Translations under genes and position numbers: made by a program
NCBI GenBank assembly: GCA_051453625.1
Contig: JBOZIK010000001.1
Span: forward strand, 140,011,598 to 140,075,597
Source: Welwitschia mirabilis
Lineage: Eukaryota; Gnetophyta; Gnetopsida; Welwitschiales
Reading direction: 5' to 3'
DNA length: 64,000 nucleotides
Shown: piece after piece, positions 11,004 to 23,350 of the stretch
Position numbering within the stretch: the first letter of the stretch is position 1
Layout of the letters: every line of letters starts with the position of its first letter
Notes under the pieces: generated by a model
Database searches by the model: none
What the model saw: the letters and a program-made list of their open reading frames with translations, nothing else
What the model was told of the DNA's origin: nothing

Positions 11004-12400
11004 TGTGATAACATGTAAACATTAACATTTTAGATCAAGTGTTTAAAGCTAATTTAGCTTAAGGAAGATATTGAAATAATTATTTTGTCATAAAGTTATG
11101 CCTTTCATTAGTTTTAATGCTAATTATGAAGCTATGCAATTTTTCATGGTAAATTTAGATAGTTAACTAAAATTTAAAGAATGATGTAAAAGATGAAAGC
11201 AGTCTTATAGAGAACACTGGTAATGTCAACAACCTTTATATTAATAACTTTATTTGAAAATAAATCATCTTTAAAATTACATTCTAAATATATCATGGGC
11301 TTATGCTTGGATTATAATTGTGGATCTACTCAGTTATAACATCCAATTTAATCATGATCTTCAGTAGCATGTGGTAATAACATAGAGATACATGATAGTA
11401 ATAGGACAAACCTGTAGTAATGACATGAAAATTAAGTAATAATGACATGTTATAGTGGCATGTAATAGTAAGGATAAATGGTAATGACACTAGTTGATGA
11501 AAGAATCCTATTACAAAGGCTACATGTTAAAATCTTCATAATAATCCTAAAAACACTACAAGATGAAGATTCCAACCACGTCACCAAATGATATAAGATG
11601 ATGAATCTTAATCATCCCACTTTATACAAGAAGATAAAGATTTCACCTAATGTTAGAGGATGAAATCTTATCCATCTAACCTACTACTATGAGACAAAAG
11701 AATCCAACTACCTTAACCCTAGCTTTGTTGATAAAAAGAGCCAAGATCCATTCATTATAATCAATTCTTGATGGTGAAAGATTTGATACCTTCATATTAT
11801 AATTATCTTCATCATGTTACACTAACATCTCTTTGGGAATGGGCTAGCCTTAAGGCTAAGGTGATGAGTTTATATCATATGTAGCCTCTTTCTTGAATGT
11901 AAGGCATTTCCTTAGGATTAATATATTTATAGTTTTCCTTTTATTTCAATTTATAATTTACATTATACTTGTATTACCTAAATGAAACCACTTCCATGTT
12001 AATAATTTATTATTTCAAAAGTATCTTTATGCTTATAGCTTTATTAGTAGTTTGTAACTACTTGGTGATCCTTAGGCATTAACCTTTATCCTTTTCATGC
12101 ATACATTAAGACTGTGATGGATAAAGTAACATAGAGATTTCATCACTACTCATGTGATAAATGAGATTATGTTACCATGACTTAAGCCTCAATGACTTTG
12201 CATTGTTTTAAGGTAAATAAGGAAATTCCACTATATTCTTGAATAGAGTTTTATTTCTCGGATTTTTTAGGTTAGTTGAGAGTTACTTTGCTTCCTACCT
12301 TTATCATTAAGAAAATTTCTTAATAATCTTTTAACTTATAGATTTATCTATTTTTGCATGATTATTTATATGCCTAACTATTATATTTGGCTATCTCATT
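11004..12400 (+). repeat. 3' LTR of the Athila-like element
   Basis: The repeat starts TGTGATAACATGTAAACATT. It aligns over most of its length with the LTR pair at 30279-31563 and about 32680-33905. Shared landmarks are the GGCATGTAATAGTAA block, the CTAGCCTTAAGGCTA block near 11845 and the GAGATTATGTTACCATGA block near 12163. The end is estimated by comparison with the 31563 end and may be off by some tens of bases. The following 190 bases (to 12590) are unassigned flank. Confidence 0.7.
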
Positions 12401-12590
12401 GTCCTTTGAAAAGAACAATAGCTAAGCCTCATCTAGTTTTAATATAAGTTTAACTCACAAATACTACATATATTTTTTAGCATCTATATACTTAATATGT
12501 TATTGATAAATTATTGCAACATTTTATTTAGTAAGATTTTTCTAAAAATAAATCATTTAGATAGGAAACTCACTTAGTAGTATTAAGGGT

Positions 12591-12829
12591 TCATGTGGAA
12601 GTGAAATAGACCATATAAAATATTAATTAAAAAAAATAAAAATACAAATGCATAGAAATTAAAAATAGATGAATTAGTTTTACTAATAAATTTATAAATT
12701 AAATTAATAGATTACAATTGAATTATACACATTTAGTATTTTAAAATATAGTTCGCATATGACATAATGAGATGCAACTCTTTACATTATTTTACTAAAA
12801 GTAATTAACTAATTAATTTGCATAGTTTT
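12591..12829 (-). repeat. 3' LTR of copia C, first half
   Basis: The sequence aligns with 45019-45530. The starts TATTAAGGGTTCATG and TGTTGAGAGTTTATG match, and both continue with AAGTGAAATAGA. Both also share TTACAATTGAATYATA and a closing TTAACTAATTAATTTGCATAG-type stretch. The copy lacks the CA microsatellite of the 5' LTR. It stops at CATAGTTTT, where the next element begins, and resumes at 28004. Confidence 0.75.
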
Positions 12830-15800
12830 TGTCATGACCCAATCTTGGATTGAACTTGAGAAGCACAAAAAAAATGATTTTTTCCATAAATTGACTTACA
12901 TGATATAATTATTTATTAGAGTGGATTAATTAGTTTGTAACTAACAGAATTACCTCTCAATTACCCATAGGATACATTTCAATAGAACTATATGAGGATA
13001 ACTCATCTGTCTAATACCACATCCCATCTTATGGTTATATAGGGAAAAAACCTATTTAGGAACACATCATAGGAGTGTGTAAATTGTGGTTGAATGATTG
13101 ATGGCATCAATAGCTAAGCAATCACTCCTAAATATCCTCATCTAGAGGAGCTTAGACCACATGTTCTATATAAGATTTCATTTCCATCTTTACTAATATG
13201 CATGAGCATATAATAGATCAAGGTAATACATGTCAATAACATGTAGGTAAAATTATGCATAAACCAAAGCAAGAACACAATATTCAACCCAACTAGGATA
13301 AGAGTAAGATGACACACTAAAATAGAATAATACCCAAAAATGTATCACACACACATATACATACATAAGCATCATAGGTATTTCCAAAAATATAAGAGAC
13401 AACCAATAAGAAACTCTCAAGGTTACAACATTTATTCCTACTAAGGAATTATAATGCATGAAATAAATCTTATATAGTTATCCAAATGTAAATATAGTGA
13501 AACCCCTAGTTACTTGGCTAAAATATCCATTAGACACATGGAAGCTAAGTATGTTAAGAGGTTTCTCGATTTTATCCCTGATATTAGTCTATGCTAATGG
13601 AAGGGATATATATATATATATAACCATTGGTAGACCCATCAATTATGCATGTAAAGAGATCCCTCAAATCTCTCCCTCATCTTAGTATCAGATAATGTAA
13701 GGGATAATATCAATAATATAACATCATGCATAAATGTAGTTAACACTTAGGTATACATGCTCACACACATCATTTTGTTAGGATACCTCATGGTTTGTTC
13801 TTTTATAACACAATATAATGAATCTAATAATATCTAAATATATAAAATTCCCAAAGGAAGTAGAGAATATGCCACTAAATTTAATCACTAGTCTCAATAG
13901 ACTTGTTATAATAGAAGTTAAAAGATAGAAGGAGCTAATTATGTGCCTAGCTATTTTTCAATGAGCATCATAAAAAAATCACTAATTATATATCATTTTG
14001 TATACAAGGTAAAAAATAACTACTAAAAGCATTTAATTCATGAACATGTAAGATAATAAATTCAAGGGTACATACATAGATTTCAATAATGCATATTGAC
14101 ATAACCATAAATACTAAAGAATGTGATAAACCTGCATCATTGGGTAACTATACCATGCATAATATAATTACATTAAATTACATAATTACATACCATTATA
14201 ATAGGGTTGCTTACAATGTAACAAATAATAAAAATGAATTTAGCCAAACTATACCCTGTATACATGTTTATATATTTACCTCTAAAGGCTAGCACAACAT
14301 AGTAAAATTTTAAATTATCTAAATCTTGATTTGAGTTCAAGGTATTCTCAGCCCTGACTTTATGGTTTCTATTTTATTGTTGACATGCCAACTTAATAGC
14401 TTAAGGTGAATCAAAAGTATGTATTCTATAATTAACATGTATCCTAATTAAATTAACTATTAAGTTAAATATAGTTACATGTAATCTTATACTATTTTTA
14501 AACAGAATTTTTAAATACTTAATACACCATAAAAATTAAGAAATAAAGTATGACTATGATTGATTAATTACCCTGCTAAATATATAATCAATGAAGTATT
14601 AGCATGAGTAGTGACTAATCATTGAATGCCCATGTTACATAGCTAGATAAACTAATATCACATTGAATTTCAACTATATATTATGAGAAATGAATAGAGA
14701 TGTGGTAGAAATAGAATCCTACCATATTAAGCAGGGAAAGACGTGAAAATATCTAAGACTAACTTCTTACTTAAGGGGAAACAACTAACACGTATATGTA
14801 TTATTAGGAGGTACATTAATTCATTGCGTTAAAACATAAAAGAAAATATAACACATAATTCTAAAAATATAAATAAGAGGATAAATAAATAAATGCATAA
14901 ACATTATTAAAATGTTCATATGACTTTAGGTCTTAATTAATCATTTTGAATGATGATAGTAACACCCCATCTAGAAGATACAAAAGGGTATGGAAAAACA
15001 TAAAATATAAAGTAACTTAAGTAGTCACTAAAAATAAAATTGATAGAGAATGAAGGTGATTAAGGATTATAAACATGTACCCTAAAGAATTATGATGAGA
15101 GGTTTTTACATTCTATGTGTTGACATGGATTTAAACATAGTTCCTAGGTGCATTCTAAAACTATGAGATAAGGACCTAATGGTTACACTCTCCATTGTGA
15201 AGCAAGAAGCATATTTAATAAGAATGCCACTTGAAAAACATGCAATGTCAATAAAAGAGAACACCTACTAGAAATACTATACTAAATTCAATAGAAGATG
15301 CATAGAGAGATAACTAATAACAACATGTAATAATAGAAAAAAAAGGCAATGAATAAGAATATGAGGGAACATCAAATATTAAAAAGATATAGCCTCTTTC
15401 AATGTAAGGAAAAAAGAAATAATAATAATAAAAAAGGTAAACATTATAAATTACATTTAATAATGATGATACATTATAAATTACATTATAAAAATCATAT
15501 CCTATGAAAAGTCTATTTACTGCTATGATCCATAAAGTTACAAGTACTAAATGCTTTCGTTGAAACACTCATCTAGATAAATGGGTGCAGAAAGAAGGAA
15601 AGCATCACTAGGATTTTCCATGTAAAATGTAAGAAATTAATTGACTGTAATGGCATTAGCAGTAAGAATAATGCCATTTGAATTAAATTGTACTTGTTTT
15701 TCTTTGAATTCTCCTATGAAATATATTATGGCCTCTTCAAATTATGGAGAAACTAAAAATATGTATTGTTTTACTCTCATGCTTAACAAAATAATCACCA

Positions 15801-16031
15801 AAGCATTTAGTGTCAAATAGTTTACCTTTGGCATTGAGAAATTCAATGTCTCTACTATTGTAATCCTTGAGTATTGATAAGATTTTTGCCAAGTGATGGA
15901 GGGAATGCACGGATAGAACTCATTCAATGCATTAAATTCAAATGAGGCTAATTAGACATTCTAGAGCTCCCCCTCCTCTCCTTATTTGGGTGTATAGTAA
16001 TTTTCAATCATATCTTTCATCAAAAAAATTA
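12830..16031. other. Unresolved AT-rich body of the gypsy-like insertion
   Basis: The stretch has no frame I recognise. It contains a short TA microsatellite at about 13607-13622. At about 14957-14975 the sequence read on the minus strand is CTAGATGGGG followed by TGTTACTATCATC, a possible polypurine tract and LTR start similar to the TGTAAGACC end at 28003. A minus-strand stretch near 15780-15860 reads KGKLFDTKCFGDYFVKHES without stops but matches no family I know. Confidence 0.35.
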
Positions 16032-16229
16032 TTGCTATCTTCAAAGCTTCTACATGTCATTTTCATCATAAGTTGAGATAATTACAACATAACATGCGAA
16101 AACTAGTACTAGCTATTCTATGATGTAAGTTTGCTATCTTCAAATCTTCTACATGTCATTTCCATCATAAGTTGAAATATTTACAACATAACATGTGGAA
16201 ACTAGTACTAGCGATTCTATGATGTAGGT
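16032..16229. repeat. Direct tandem duplication, two copies of about 99 bp
   Basis: Copies begin TTGCTATCTTCAAAGCTTCT at 16032 and TTGCTATCTTCAAATCTTCT at 16131. They stay aligned to the GATTCTATGATGTAGG end, with roughly eight to ten differences. The copies contain CTAGTACTAG, a small palindrome. Confidence 0.85.
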
Positions 16230-16320
16230 GAGAGTGCTTTGAGAGGACTAGCACATGACTGTTTATTTACTATGAAATGCTATTTCCTCAAAGAAATTTT
16301 GTCTCTTTATGAAAATAAAA

Positions 16321-16507
16321 AAGCTTGAGGAAACAATTCTAGAAGCTAATGAACTTGGTAGAATATAATCTAAAATAGCCCTAGCCATTGAATAAATTGA
16401 TCAAAGAAATCATAATCATGAAGCTTCAAGTATTCATGGCAATTTTAGTAGTAATAATTACTTTAGTGTTTTCAGTAGTTTCTTGGATGATGATTGGATC
16501 TTTGAAT
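16321..16507 (+). pseudogene. Unrecognised coding-like relic
   Basis: Frame 16321 on the plus strand reads KLEETILEANELGRI, a stop, SKIALAIE, a stop, then IDQRNHNHEASSIHGNFSSN and FSSFLDDDWIFEYN. The amino-acid make-up looks like real protein, unlike the A/T-driven residues of its surroundings, and only two TAA codons break 62 codons. I do not recognise the family. It could be part of the gag of the surrounding element or a captured gene piece. Confidence 0.3.
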
Positions 16508-16509
16508 AC

Positions 16510-17485
16510 AACAAAATTCTCTTCATGTCTTATTCTGCATTTTTAGTAAAACATCTATAGGATTTTTTGAGGAGCACTATTTTTGTATGATTATCTACTT
16601 ATTATGATTTTATCATTAACTCTTTTGTCACTCATGATTTGCTTACAGAAAATGTTTTAATCATTTAATCTTTGATTTTCCATGTGCTTATTATCATAGA
16701 ACTTGAAATGAAGACCATTCTTTGGATTCTCTTCTCGACGAACTTATGAGAAAACTAAGATGCTAAAAAATGATAATATTTAACCAATATGAAGAGAAAA
16801 AAAAATTAAAGGCTATTAAATAAACACCCTCTCTATTGTCACACTAAGCATGTAGATTTACTGAGCCACATTGTTTCACATCCTAAGGTACACACTATGT
16901 ATCCAAGCTTACTTTCTTACTATGCTCTTGGGTTTGATATTTTTGGTAATCTGTATACTACTTAGCATGATACTATGCATTCCTTCCCTAGAGCAGGACA
17001 AAAGGTTATGTAATTTTCATCAAATGAATAGCCTACTTCACTAAAACCTCAATGATTAGTCTACTTTAAATAAATGTTTTCCATTTGTAATCTCCATAGA
17101 GCTTTTTTTCTTTAAAGCTTCCTATAGATATTTAAAGGCTTTCCTACAAACTCTAGTTTAACAACACCTAACTCTACAGCCATATCATTTTGTGCCCTCA
17201 AGCATCCACTTCTTAAATGCTATGTCTCCATCTCTTTCACTTGCATCATTACCATAAGCATCTATCCTAACTCTCAAATAGCTTTTTACTTCTTTACCGA
17301 ATTTCCTAGTATGCCATAATTACTTCATTGATGTTATTTGATACTTGTACTTACTGCACTTAATAATGCCTACCTAAGCCTAGAAATTTTCTTTCTTCAA
17401 AGTTAAGGGAATTTACATCAACTCCTCATGTAGGTTGATTAAATTATCCCTTAGAGTATTTTCTATACCTTTTTTTAATATACAT
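16510..17485. other. Unresolved stretch before copia B
   Basis: I see no recognisable frame, RNA or repeat. It belongs to the insertion that received copia B, since the ATATT target duplication of B lies at its end. Confidence 0.4.
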
Positions 17486-17490
17486 ATATT
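17486..17490. repeat. Target-site duplication of copia B, left copy
   Basis: The bases are ATATT directly before the LTR start at 17491, identical to 27192-27196 directly after the other LTR. Five bases is the usual length for Ty1/copia. Confidence 0.85.
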
Positions 17491-18812
17491 TGTTGGATTG
17501 ATAATCCTAGAGGAGGGATGAATAGGATTCTAAAAATTTAATGAATAATTTTTAGATAAAAGAAAACTTTTCTTAAAAAAGAATCACTAAAAAATTATGC
17601 ATAAACACTAAAAGTATTCTGAAAACTAAAAATAATAGAAAGCATAGAAATACCAATCATATATACACAAGTTTTTTAGTGGTTCAAAAAAACACCTACT
17701 CCATTCTCGATGATCAGCTTTTATTTAAGCCTAATCCGAATCTCTATTAAACTCTTCCCATATTGCAAGTTCACCTATAATCTTTACAAATGAACTTTTT
17801 CTAAAGGCTTAGTCTGAACCTTTTTATAAAAAAGCTTAAAAGTGATGGTAGTATGCTTAAGTGCATAGGTATTACTCAATCTTTGGCTCAATGAAACTAA
17901 TGAATTACTTCTCTTGAAGATGATACAATTTAGGAATAATAAAGTGCTACAGATCTGACCTTGTATGCAAGGATACAATAGATGTTGGTTCATCTTTGGT
18001 GAGAAATGGAATGTCAAAAGAATACAATGATCAATCCACAAGGTTCAATAGTTTAATAAAAGGTGTAATAGTGATTTAACTCTTGAATATTTACAATGGA
18101 AGGATTTTAGGATTAACACAAGTGAAAATGTACTTCTAAAGGCCATGAGATGTCTACATAATAGATATAAAACTTATTTTTCTATCTTGGTGGATTGACC
18201 CTTCAAACATCTAGCTGACCCCTCTTGGTGTGGTTACTTAAACATGGCATCTAAGTGAACTTTTTGGTCTTTCCAGTTTCTTATGGCTACACATCTAGTC
18301 AATCTCTTAGAGTCTAGTTAACCACTCATCTAGTCGCCCATATATTTGTTCAGTCACTTGCTTGATTCTAATAAAATCCATCTCAGTTTTTCTACATTAG
18401 GTTAGGTTAACTCCTCAACAATACGGTTGACTCCTTACTGATCGGGTATGAAGTATTGATGCTCAGTTCTTAGATCTAGTTGACCCCTTAGGTGTTTGAT
18501 CAACTACTTAAACAATCAATTTAAGAGTATCAAGTATGCAGTTCTTAGGTTTGGTCAATACCTTAAATGTCTAGTTGATTCCTCTAGATTCAGTTCATTT
18601 CTAAGAGTTTTCTCTAGATGTGGTTGAACCTTAGAAGTTTGGTTGATCCCTTAAGAGGGTAAAAAAAACTTGACAAGTTTTAGGATCAAAATGTAATATT
18701 CATTACTTTAACTTTTGAAGTGCAAGTGATCAATATTTTTTACACAAAATACAATAAATTGTGCTACATAGAAAACATTAGTTTGACATCAATTAGTAGT
18801 AATAATTTAACA
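17491..18812 (-). repeat. 3' LTR of copia B
   Basis: The repeat starts TGTTGGATTGATAATCCTAG and ends AATAATTTAACA. It aligns end to end with 25870-27191 and has the same length. Between 18190 and 18660 it carries many imperfect copies of a short motif like GTCTAGTTGACCCCTTA, shared with the LTR of copia A. The minus-strand frame read at 18041-17784 is a by-product with no known product. Confidence 0.9.
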
Positions 18813-18826
18813 TTCTCCCCCTTTGA
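18813..18826 (-). other. Polypurine tract of copia B
   Basis: The minus strand reads TCAAAGGGGGAGAA immediately before the LTR start TGTTAAATT. It is preceded by TTTGCCATCAATG. This arrangement is characteristic of SIRE/Maximus elements and primes plus-strand DNA synthesis. Confidence 0.85.
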
Positions 18827-19296
18827 CATTGATGGCAAACATTTTCTTAGTTGAGGAGATTAGATTTTGAAAAAATCCACCTTACAAAATATCTATTAAT
18901 TTTTACAAAAATATTAAACCTTTTATATCAAATTAGACAATTTGATAAGATCTCAAATTTTGTCAAAATTTAAAGATAAATTTGAATGCCAAAAATATAT
19001 ATGATAAACAACATTTTGATAATAAAAAAATTTATTAACCATAATATATACTAGTAATTTTAGTTCATATTGAAAATAGATGTGCACTAAAAATTTGAGA
19101 TATAAATTATAGAGCATAAGAACAAGTACAAATTCTAGTACTAAAAGATGATCATTACAATAAAAAGTGATTATTAAGAGAAAATATATCTGAAAGCATT
19201 AAACACAACTAACTAATTCTCCTCCTTTTAACATCAATTATGAAGGAGAGAAATACACACAAGTATGAAAGAAACACATAAGTATAAAAAAAATAT

Positions 19297-20295
19297 CTAA
19301 TCAGATTCTTCTTCCTCTTTCTCTTCTTTAGCTGCCTGCCATAATGAACTTTTAACTTCTTCAAAAGTGTTAGCAATCACATACCCAGCTATAATGAGAG
19401 CTTCCTTCATATGCCTAATACAAGAGCCAATCCACCTTAGTTATGAAAGTGTCTCTTCTAGAAAGGCTTACTTGAGAGAAGAATATTTAGAAGGATTCCT
19501 TGAAGTAGCAAAGATATGAATGAGAAACAAGATTACACATTGAATAAGTGACATGGATTGGATGATTTTAAGCTTTAGGTGAAAATCCACTAAATAATGA
19601 TGGCACATATTAGTAATCAGCACAAAGTAAGGTAATGCCCTAGTTCTATGATACTCCAACTAAGAAATCATATTTTTTAGTATAATGATAGGGGCATCAA
19701 TTGACTTCCTAGTTCCTACCAAGTACATCAAATAGAGCCTATATTTGGAAGCCTTTTCATGATTATCCGCTAAAGAAAAAACATTATAGGTAAAAACTAA
19801 GTAAAGAAAATAGTACTTGGAAGTAAGAAAAGAAGTGAAAATGGTATGCGTCTAGCTACGGAACTTATCACACAAATCCCTTTAACCTCTGATTTCTCTT
19901 TCATGGAGTCACAAAGAGGCCAAAACTCCTAATAATCTCCTCTTAGAAGATTAATAACAACCATAATAATTTGATGGTAATTTTCATCCTCTTCCCTAAA
20001 ACAAGAGTTTTAAGGGTTCCAGAGTCAATATTGTAATTATAATAGAATATAAGAAAAGGATAAGCTAAAACTAAAACACAAGAAAATAAGATAGACCCTG
20101 ATCTCACAAGAGTTAAATCAAATCTCTAAGCTCTCTGAAGCTCTAAAGTAGCAACAGATCTCTTCTGACATATAGGCTTCTTCTCAAACTTTTAAAAAAC
20201 CTTTTCCAAAGCATCTTCAAACATTCCTTATAGAAATAAAAAGGATCTCTAGGTGCAACCTCCTTAGTTCTTATCCTAGAGGGTTTATTAGCCAT
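19297..20295 (-). pseudogene. Copia B third ORF (SIRE-type extra ORF), broken
   Basis: A frame opens at 20295 with MANKPSRIRTKEVAPRDPFY and is carried on through frameshifts and stops. It ends at 19297 in an acidic tail read AAKEEKEEEESD. Its place between RNase H and polypurine tract matches the extra (often called env-like) ORF of SIRE/Maximus elements, whose role is uncertain. About 333 codons are spanned. I see no clear signal peptide or membrane anchor. The identity rests on position, the basic start and the acidic end. Confidence 0.55.
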
Positions 20296-20689
20296 TTTTA
20301 TCACTTGAAACGAGCTTGAAGATAAGAAAAAATTTCAAAAAATGCTCTAGTTCTAAAAGAGACATGAGGCTAAAATACAATGAAAAAGGGTTTGGGATCT
20401 ACTTGCTTTTATAGAGAAGCTCAATTAGGATGATTTTTAAGAAATAAATAGGGTCCACCGATAGTAATTTCACACTGTAACCCTTTAGGTCTAGTTAATC
20501 AGTTAGAGTTCCATTCAACTTGTCAAGAGACATGTCTATAGCACTAAAAATGGTCTAAGCGACTAGGCTTTTAAGTCAGTCGAATGACCTTTCCTGTCAG
20601 TTGAATTATATATATAGTTAACCACCTTGTAATTAGAGAAAGAATAGTGAGATAATCCCCAATTAATTTCAAGCACAAATAAAATTATC

Positions 20690-21104
20690 AAAATTTATGG
20701 GTTTGTTAAAAATATCTACTAGTTGATGATTTGTACTAATAAAATTCATAGTAATGTTTTCTTTTTTAACTTGATCTCTTATCTTAACTTAATAGTGATG
20801 AACAATATTTTTAGAAATATTTATAGCACTGGTATTATCATAAAAATAGGAACTTATTTAAAATTTACACTAAATTACTTTAGCATATCCTTCATCTAAA
20901 GAAGATGAGCATAATAACTCCCTACTATAATATTTTATCTTCTGCTATTGAAAGGGAGATTGAATTTTGCTTTTTGCTTATCCATTCTAATAAGCATAAT
21001 CGTAATATAATAAAATTTCCACTTATGCTCTTTCTATTGTCCTTACATCTAGTCTAATCTGCATCACTAAAAACTACAAGCTTAAAGGATGTCTTTGTAG
21101 GATA
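20690..21104 (-). pseudogene. Copia B RNase H, broken
   Basis: Minus-strand frames read CKDNRKSISGN, then WISKKQNSISLSIAEDK, in place of CKVDRKSTSGTC and WFSKKQNSVALSTAEAEY. Further on are traces equivalent to CDNTSAINISKNPVQHSRTKHI. These are the standard copia RNase H blocks. The AEAEY motif has become AEDKI, so one acidic catalytic position is altered. Confidence 0.8.
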
Positions 21105-22197
21105 TCATAAACCATTATCACATGTGTCTTTAATTGTAATGATTCTTTTTACTCTTTGTAAATGTACTTCTTTTGGATAAGTTTGGTATCTTGCATAAAC
21201 ACCAGTACTAAACATGATATCTGCTCTACTTGTAGTCAAATATAATAAACTTTCAATTATGATTCTATAAATATTTTGATCTACTAATTTTTCATTTTCA
21301 TCCAAACTGACTTTATGAGAAGTTGACATTGGAGTGACAATTGTTTTAGCATTTTTTAATTCAAAATTTTTAAATATTTTGCATATTTAGATTGAAAAAT
21401 AAATATTCCATTATTTTCTTATTTAATCTATAAATCAAGAAGCATTTTCACTTTATCAAACATGTTCATTTCAAAATGAATTATTATAATTGTTACAAAT
21501 TGTTTTGATAATCCTTCATTAGAGGCACCAAATATAATATCATTCACATAGATTTGTATAATAATAAATTCCTTTTTCATACTCTTAACAAATAAAGTCT
21601 TATCTATCATTCCATGATTATAATCATTATCATTCAAAAAAGTGGCTAACTTTTCATATCAAACTCTTGGAGCTTACTTCAACCCATACAAAGATTTCTT
21701 AAGTCTATAAACATGATCAAATTTATGTGGATCTATAAATCCTTATGGTTTCTCTACATAAACTTATTCATTTAATGCACCATTTAAGAATTCATTCTTT
21801 ACATTCGTTTNNNNNNNNNNNNNNNNNNNNNNNNNNNNNNNNNNNNNNNNNNNNNNNNNNNNNNNNNNNNNNNNNNNNNNNNNNNNNNNNNNNNNNNNNN
21901 NNNNNNNNNNACATTCGTTTGATACTATTTAAAATTTATTAAAGGTTGTAAATGTTAAAAACATTCTAATGCTATCAAGCTTTACATCTCGGGTAGATAT
22001 TTGATATACATTAATTCCTTCTATTTGGTTGTAGCCTTATGCCACTAATATTGCTTTGTTTTTAAAGACATTATTTTCTTCATCACATTTGTTCTTATAG
22101 ACCCACTTGGTACCAATGAAATTTTTGTCTTTTGGCCTTTCTACAAGCTTTCAAACATTATTTCTCTTAAATTTTGATAATTCATCTTACATAGCCA
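21105..22197 (-). pseudogene. Copia B reverse transcriptase, broken, with 100-base gap
   Basis: Starting at 22190 the frame gives a block like EWMMAM, then GTKWVYKNKCDEE and NKAILVA (usually NKARLVAQGY). After the gap at 21811-21910 it reads VYRLKKSLYGLK, TLFVKSMKKEFI and IQIYVNDIIFGASNEG. The catalytic YVDD has become YVND at 21539-21550. The stretch to 21105 ends DIMFSTGVYARYQTYPKEVH, the normal RT end. Few stops remain, so this is the best-kept RT in the window, but it lacks an essential aspartate. Confidence 0.88.
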
Positions 22198-23350
22198 TCA
22201 TCCATTCTTCATGGGATTTAGCTTCTTCAAGTTCCTTTGGTTTTGTTTGAGACACATAAAAAATGTGAGCACAAAATTCTTCATTGAATTCCTTATCTTT
22301 ACTTTTAAGCTAACTTCTCTAACAATAAACTGTAATGGATGATCTTTTAGCTTTTTGAAATTTTTAGTTATGACTTCTTTTGTAGGAGCTTCTTCATTTT
22401 TAGTTGACACTACATTAGTTGTGGAGGTGCTTAGAGAAACATATTCTTCATCATTTAAACCAATAGGTATTATGTTAACATCATTAATTTGTATATTTAT
22501 TGATTCTTCTATAGTTAAACTTCTCTTGTTAAAGACACAATAAGCTGAATAACCCAAAAATATAGCTTCATTAGCTTTAGATTCAAATTTGCTTAAATTT
22601 TCTCTATTTTTAAGCACATAACATTTACTTCTAAAGACTTTAAAATATGAAACATTATATTTTCTTCCATTCCATAACTCATATGATGCTTTATCCATCC
22701 CAGGTCTAAGATAAACTTTATTAATAATATAACATGCTGTGCTAGCAGCCTCAGTCCAAAATGATTTTGGAACCTCCTTATCATTTAACATAGTTCATGC
22801 CATTTCTTAGAGGACTCTATTCTTTCATTCAGCTATACCATTTTTTTGTGGCATTTTAGGGGTTGAAATTTGATGATCAATTCCACTATTAATGCAATAT
22901 TTTTAAAATAAAGGGTTCTCAAATTTACCCTCATAATTACTTCTTTTTTTTTATGGTATACCCTTTCTCATTTTAAATCTTGTTTCATATCTTAACCCAA
23001 TCTTTGTAAGTTTCAGATTTATTTGAAAGAAACACAACCCATGTATATCTAGAAAAGTTATCAACCATAGTAAGAAAATAATTTTTACCACCTAGACTTT
23101 TAGTTTAAGCAGGACCTATTAAGTTCATATGAATGAACTTTAATAGCATAGTTGTGGAAACTTGTTTTTTTACTTTTATGTAAGTTCTTATTTGCTTCCC
23201 CTTTTAGCACACTTCATATGAACCCTGTTTTTCTACATTTATCTTAGGAATACCTTTCACAAGGTTTTTATGAATAATAATTTTTAATTAATCATAATTA
23301 ACATGACTTAATCATTTACGCCAAAGATCTTTTTGAGGAACATTAGAAAA
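22198..23350 (-). pseudogene. Copia B integrase, partly open
   Basis: A 197-residue open frame at 22791-22198 begins MLNDKEVPKSFWTEA and includes ASYELWNGRKYNVSYFKVF and the FLGYS...VFNKRSLTIEES block, the copia integrase C-terminal part. Upstream, around 23150-23000, the core reads KFIHMNLIGPA and MVDNFSRYTWVVF. The family has HMDL and VDDFSRYTW, so the first catalytic Asp is Asn. Stops interrupt the core. The open frame is the longest clear coding remnant of a known domain here. Confidence 0.88.

Larger units (their letters stand above)
5462..12400 (+). mobile_element. Athila/Tat-like Ty3/gypsy element (plus strand), 5' end lost behind copia A
   Basis: Plus-strand relics occur in the order gag end, aspartic protease, RT, RNase H, integrase, long spacer, polypurine tract, 3' LTR. 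That is the Ty3/gypsy order. The protease and integrase blocks resemble the Athila/Tat lineage (ALLDLQVSVNFL, WDIPHLFKY). The 5' LTR and most of gag are not present downstream of 5461, where copia A begins, so copia A is likely nested in it. Stops are frequent and the element cannot code. The 3' end is approximate. Confidence 0.8.
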
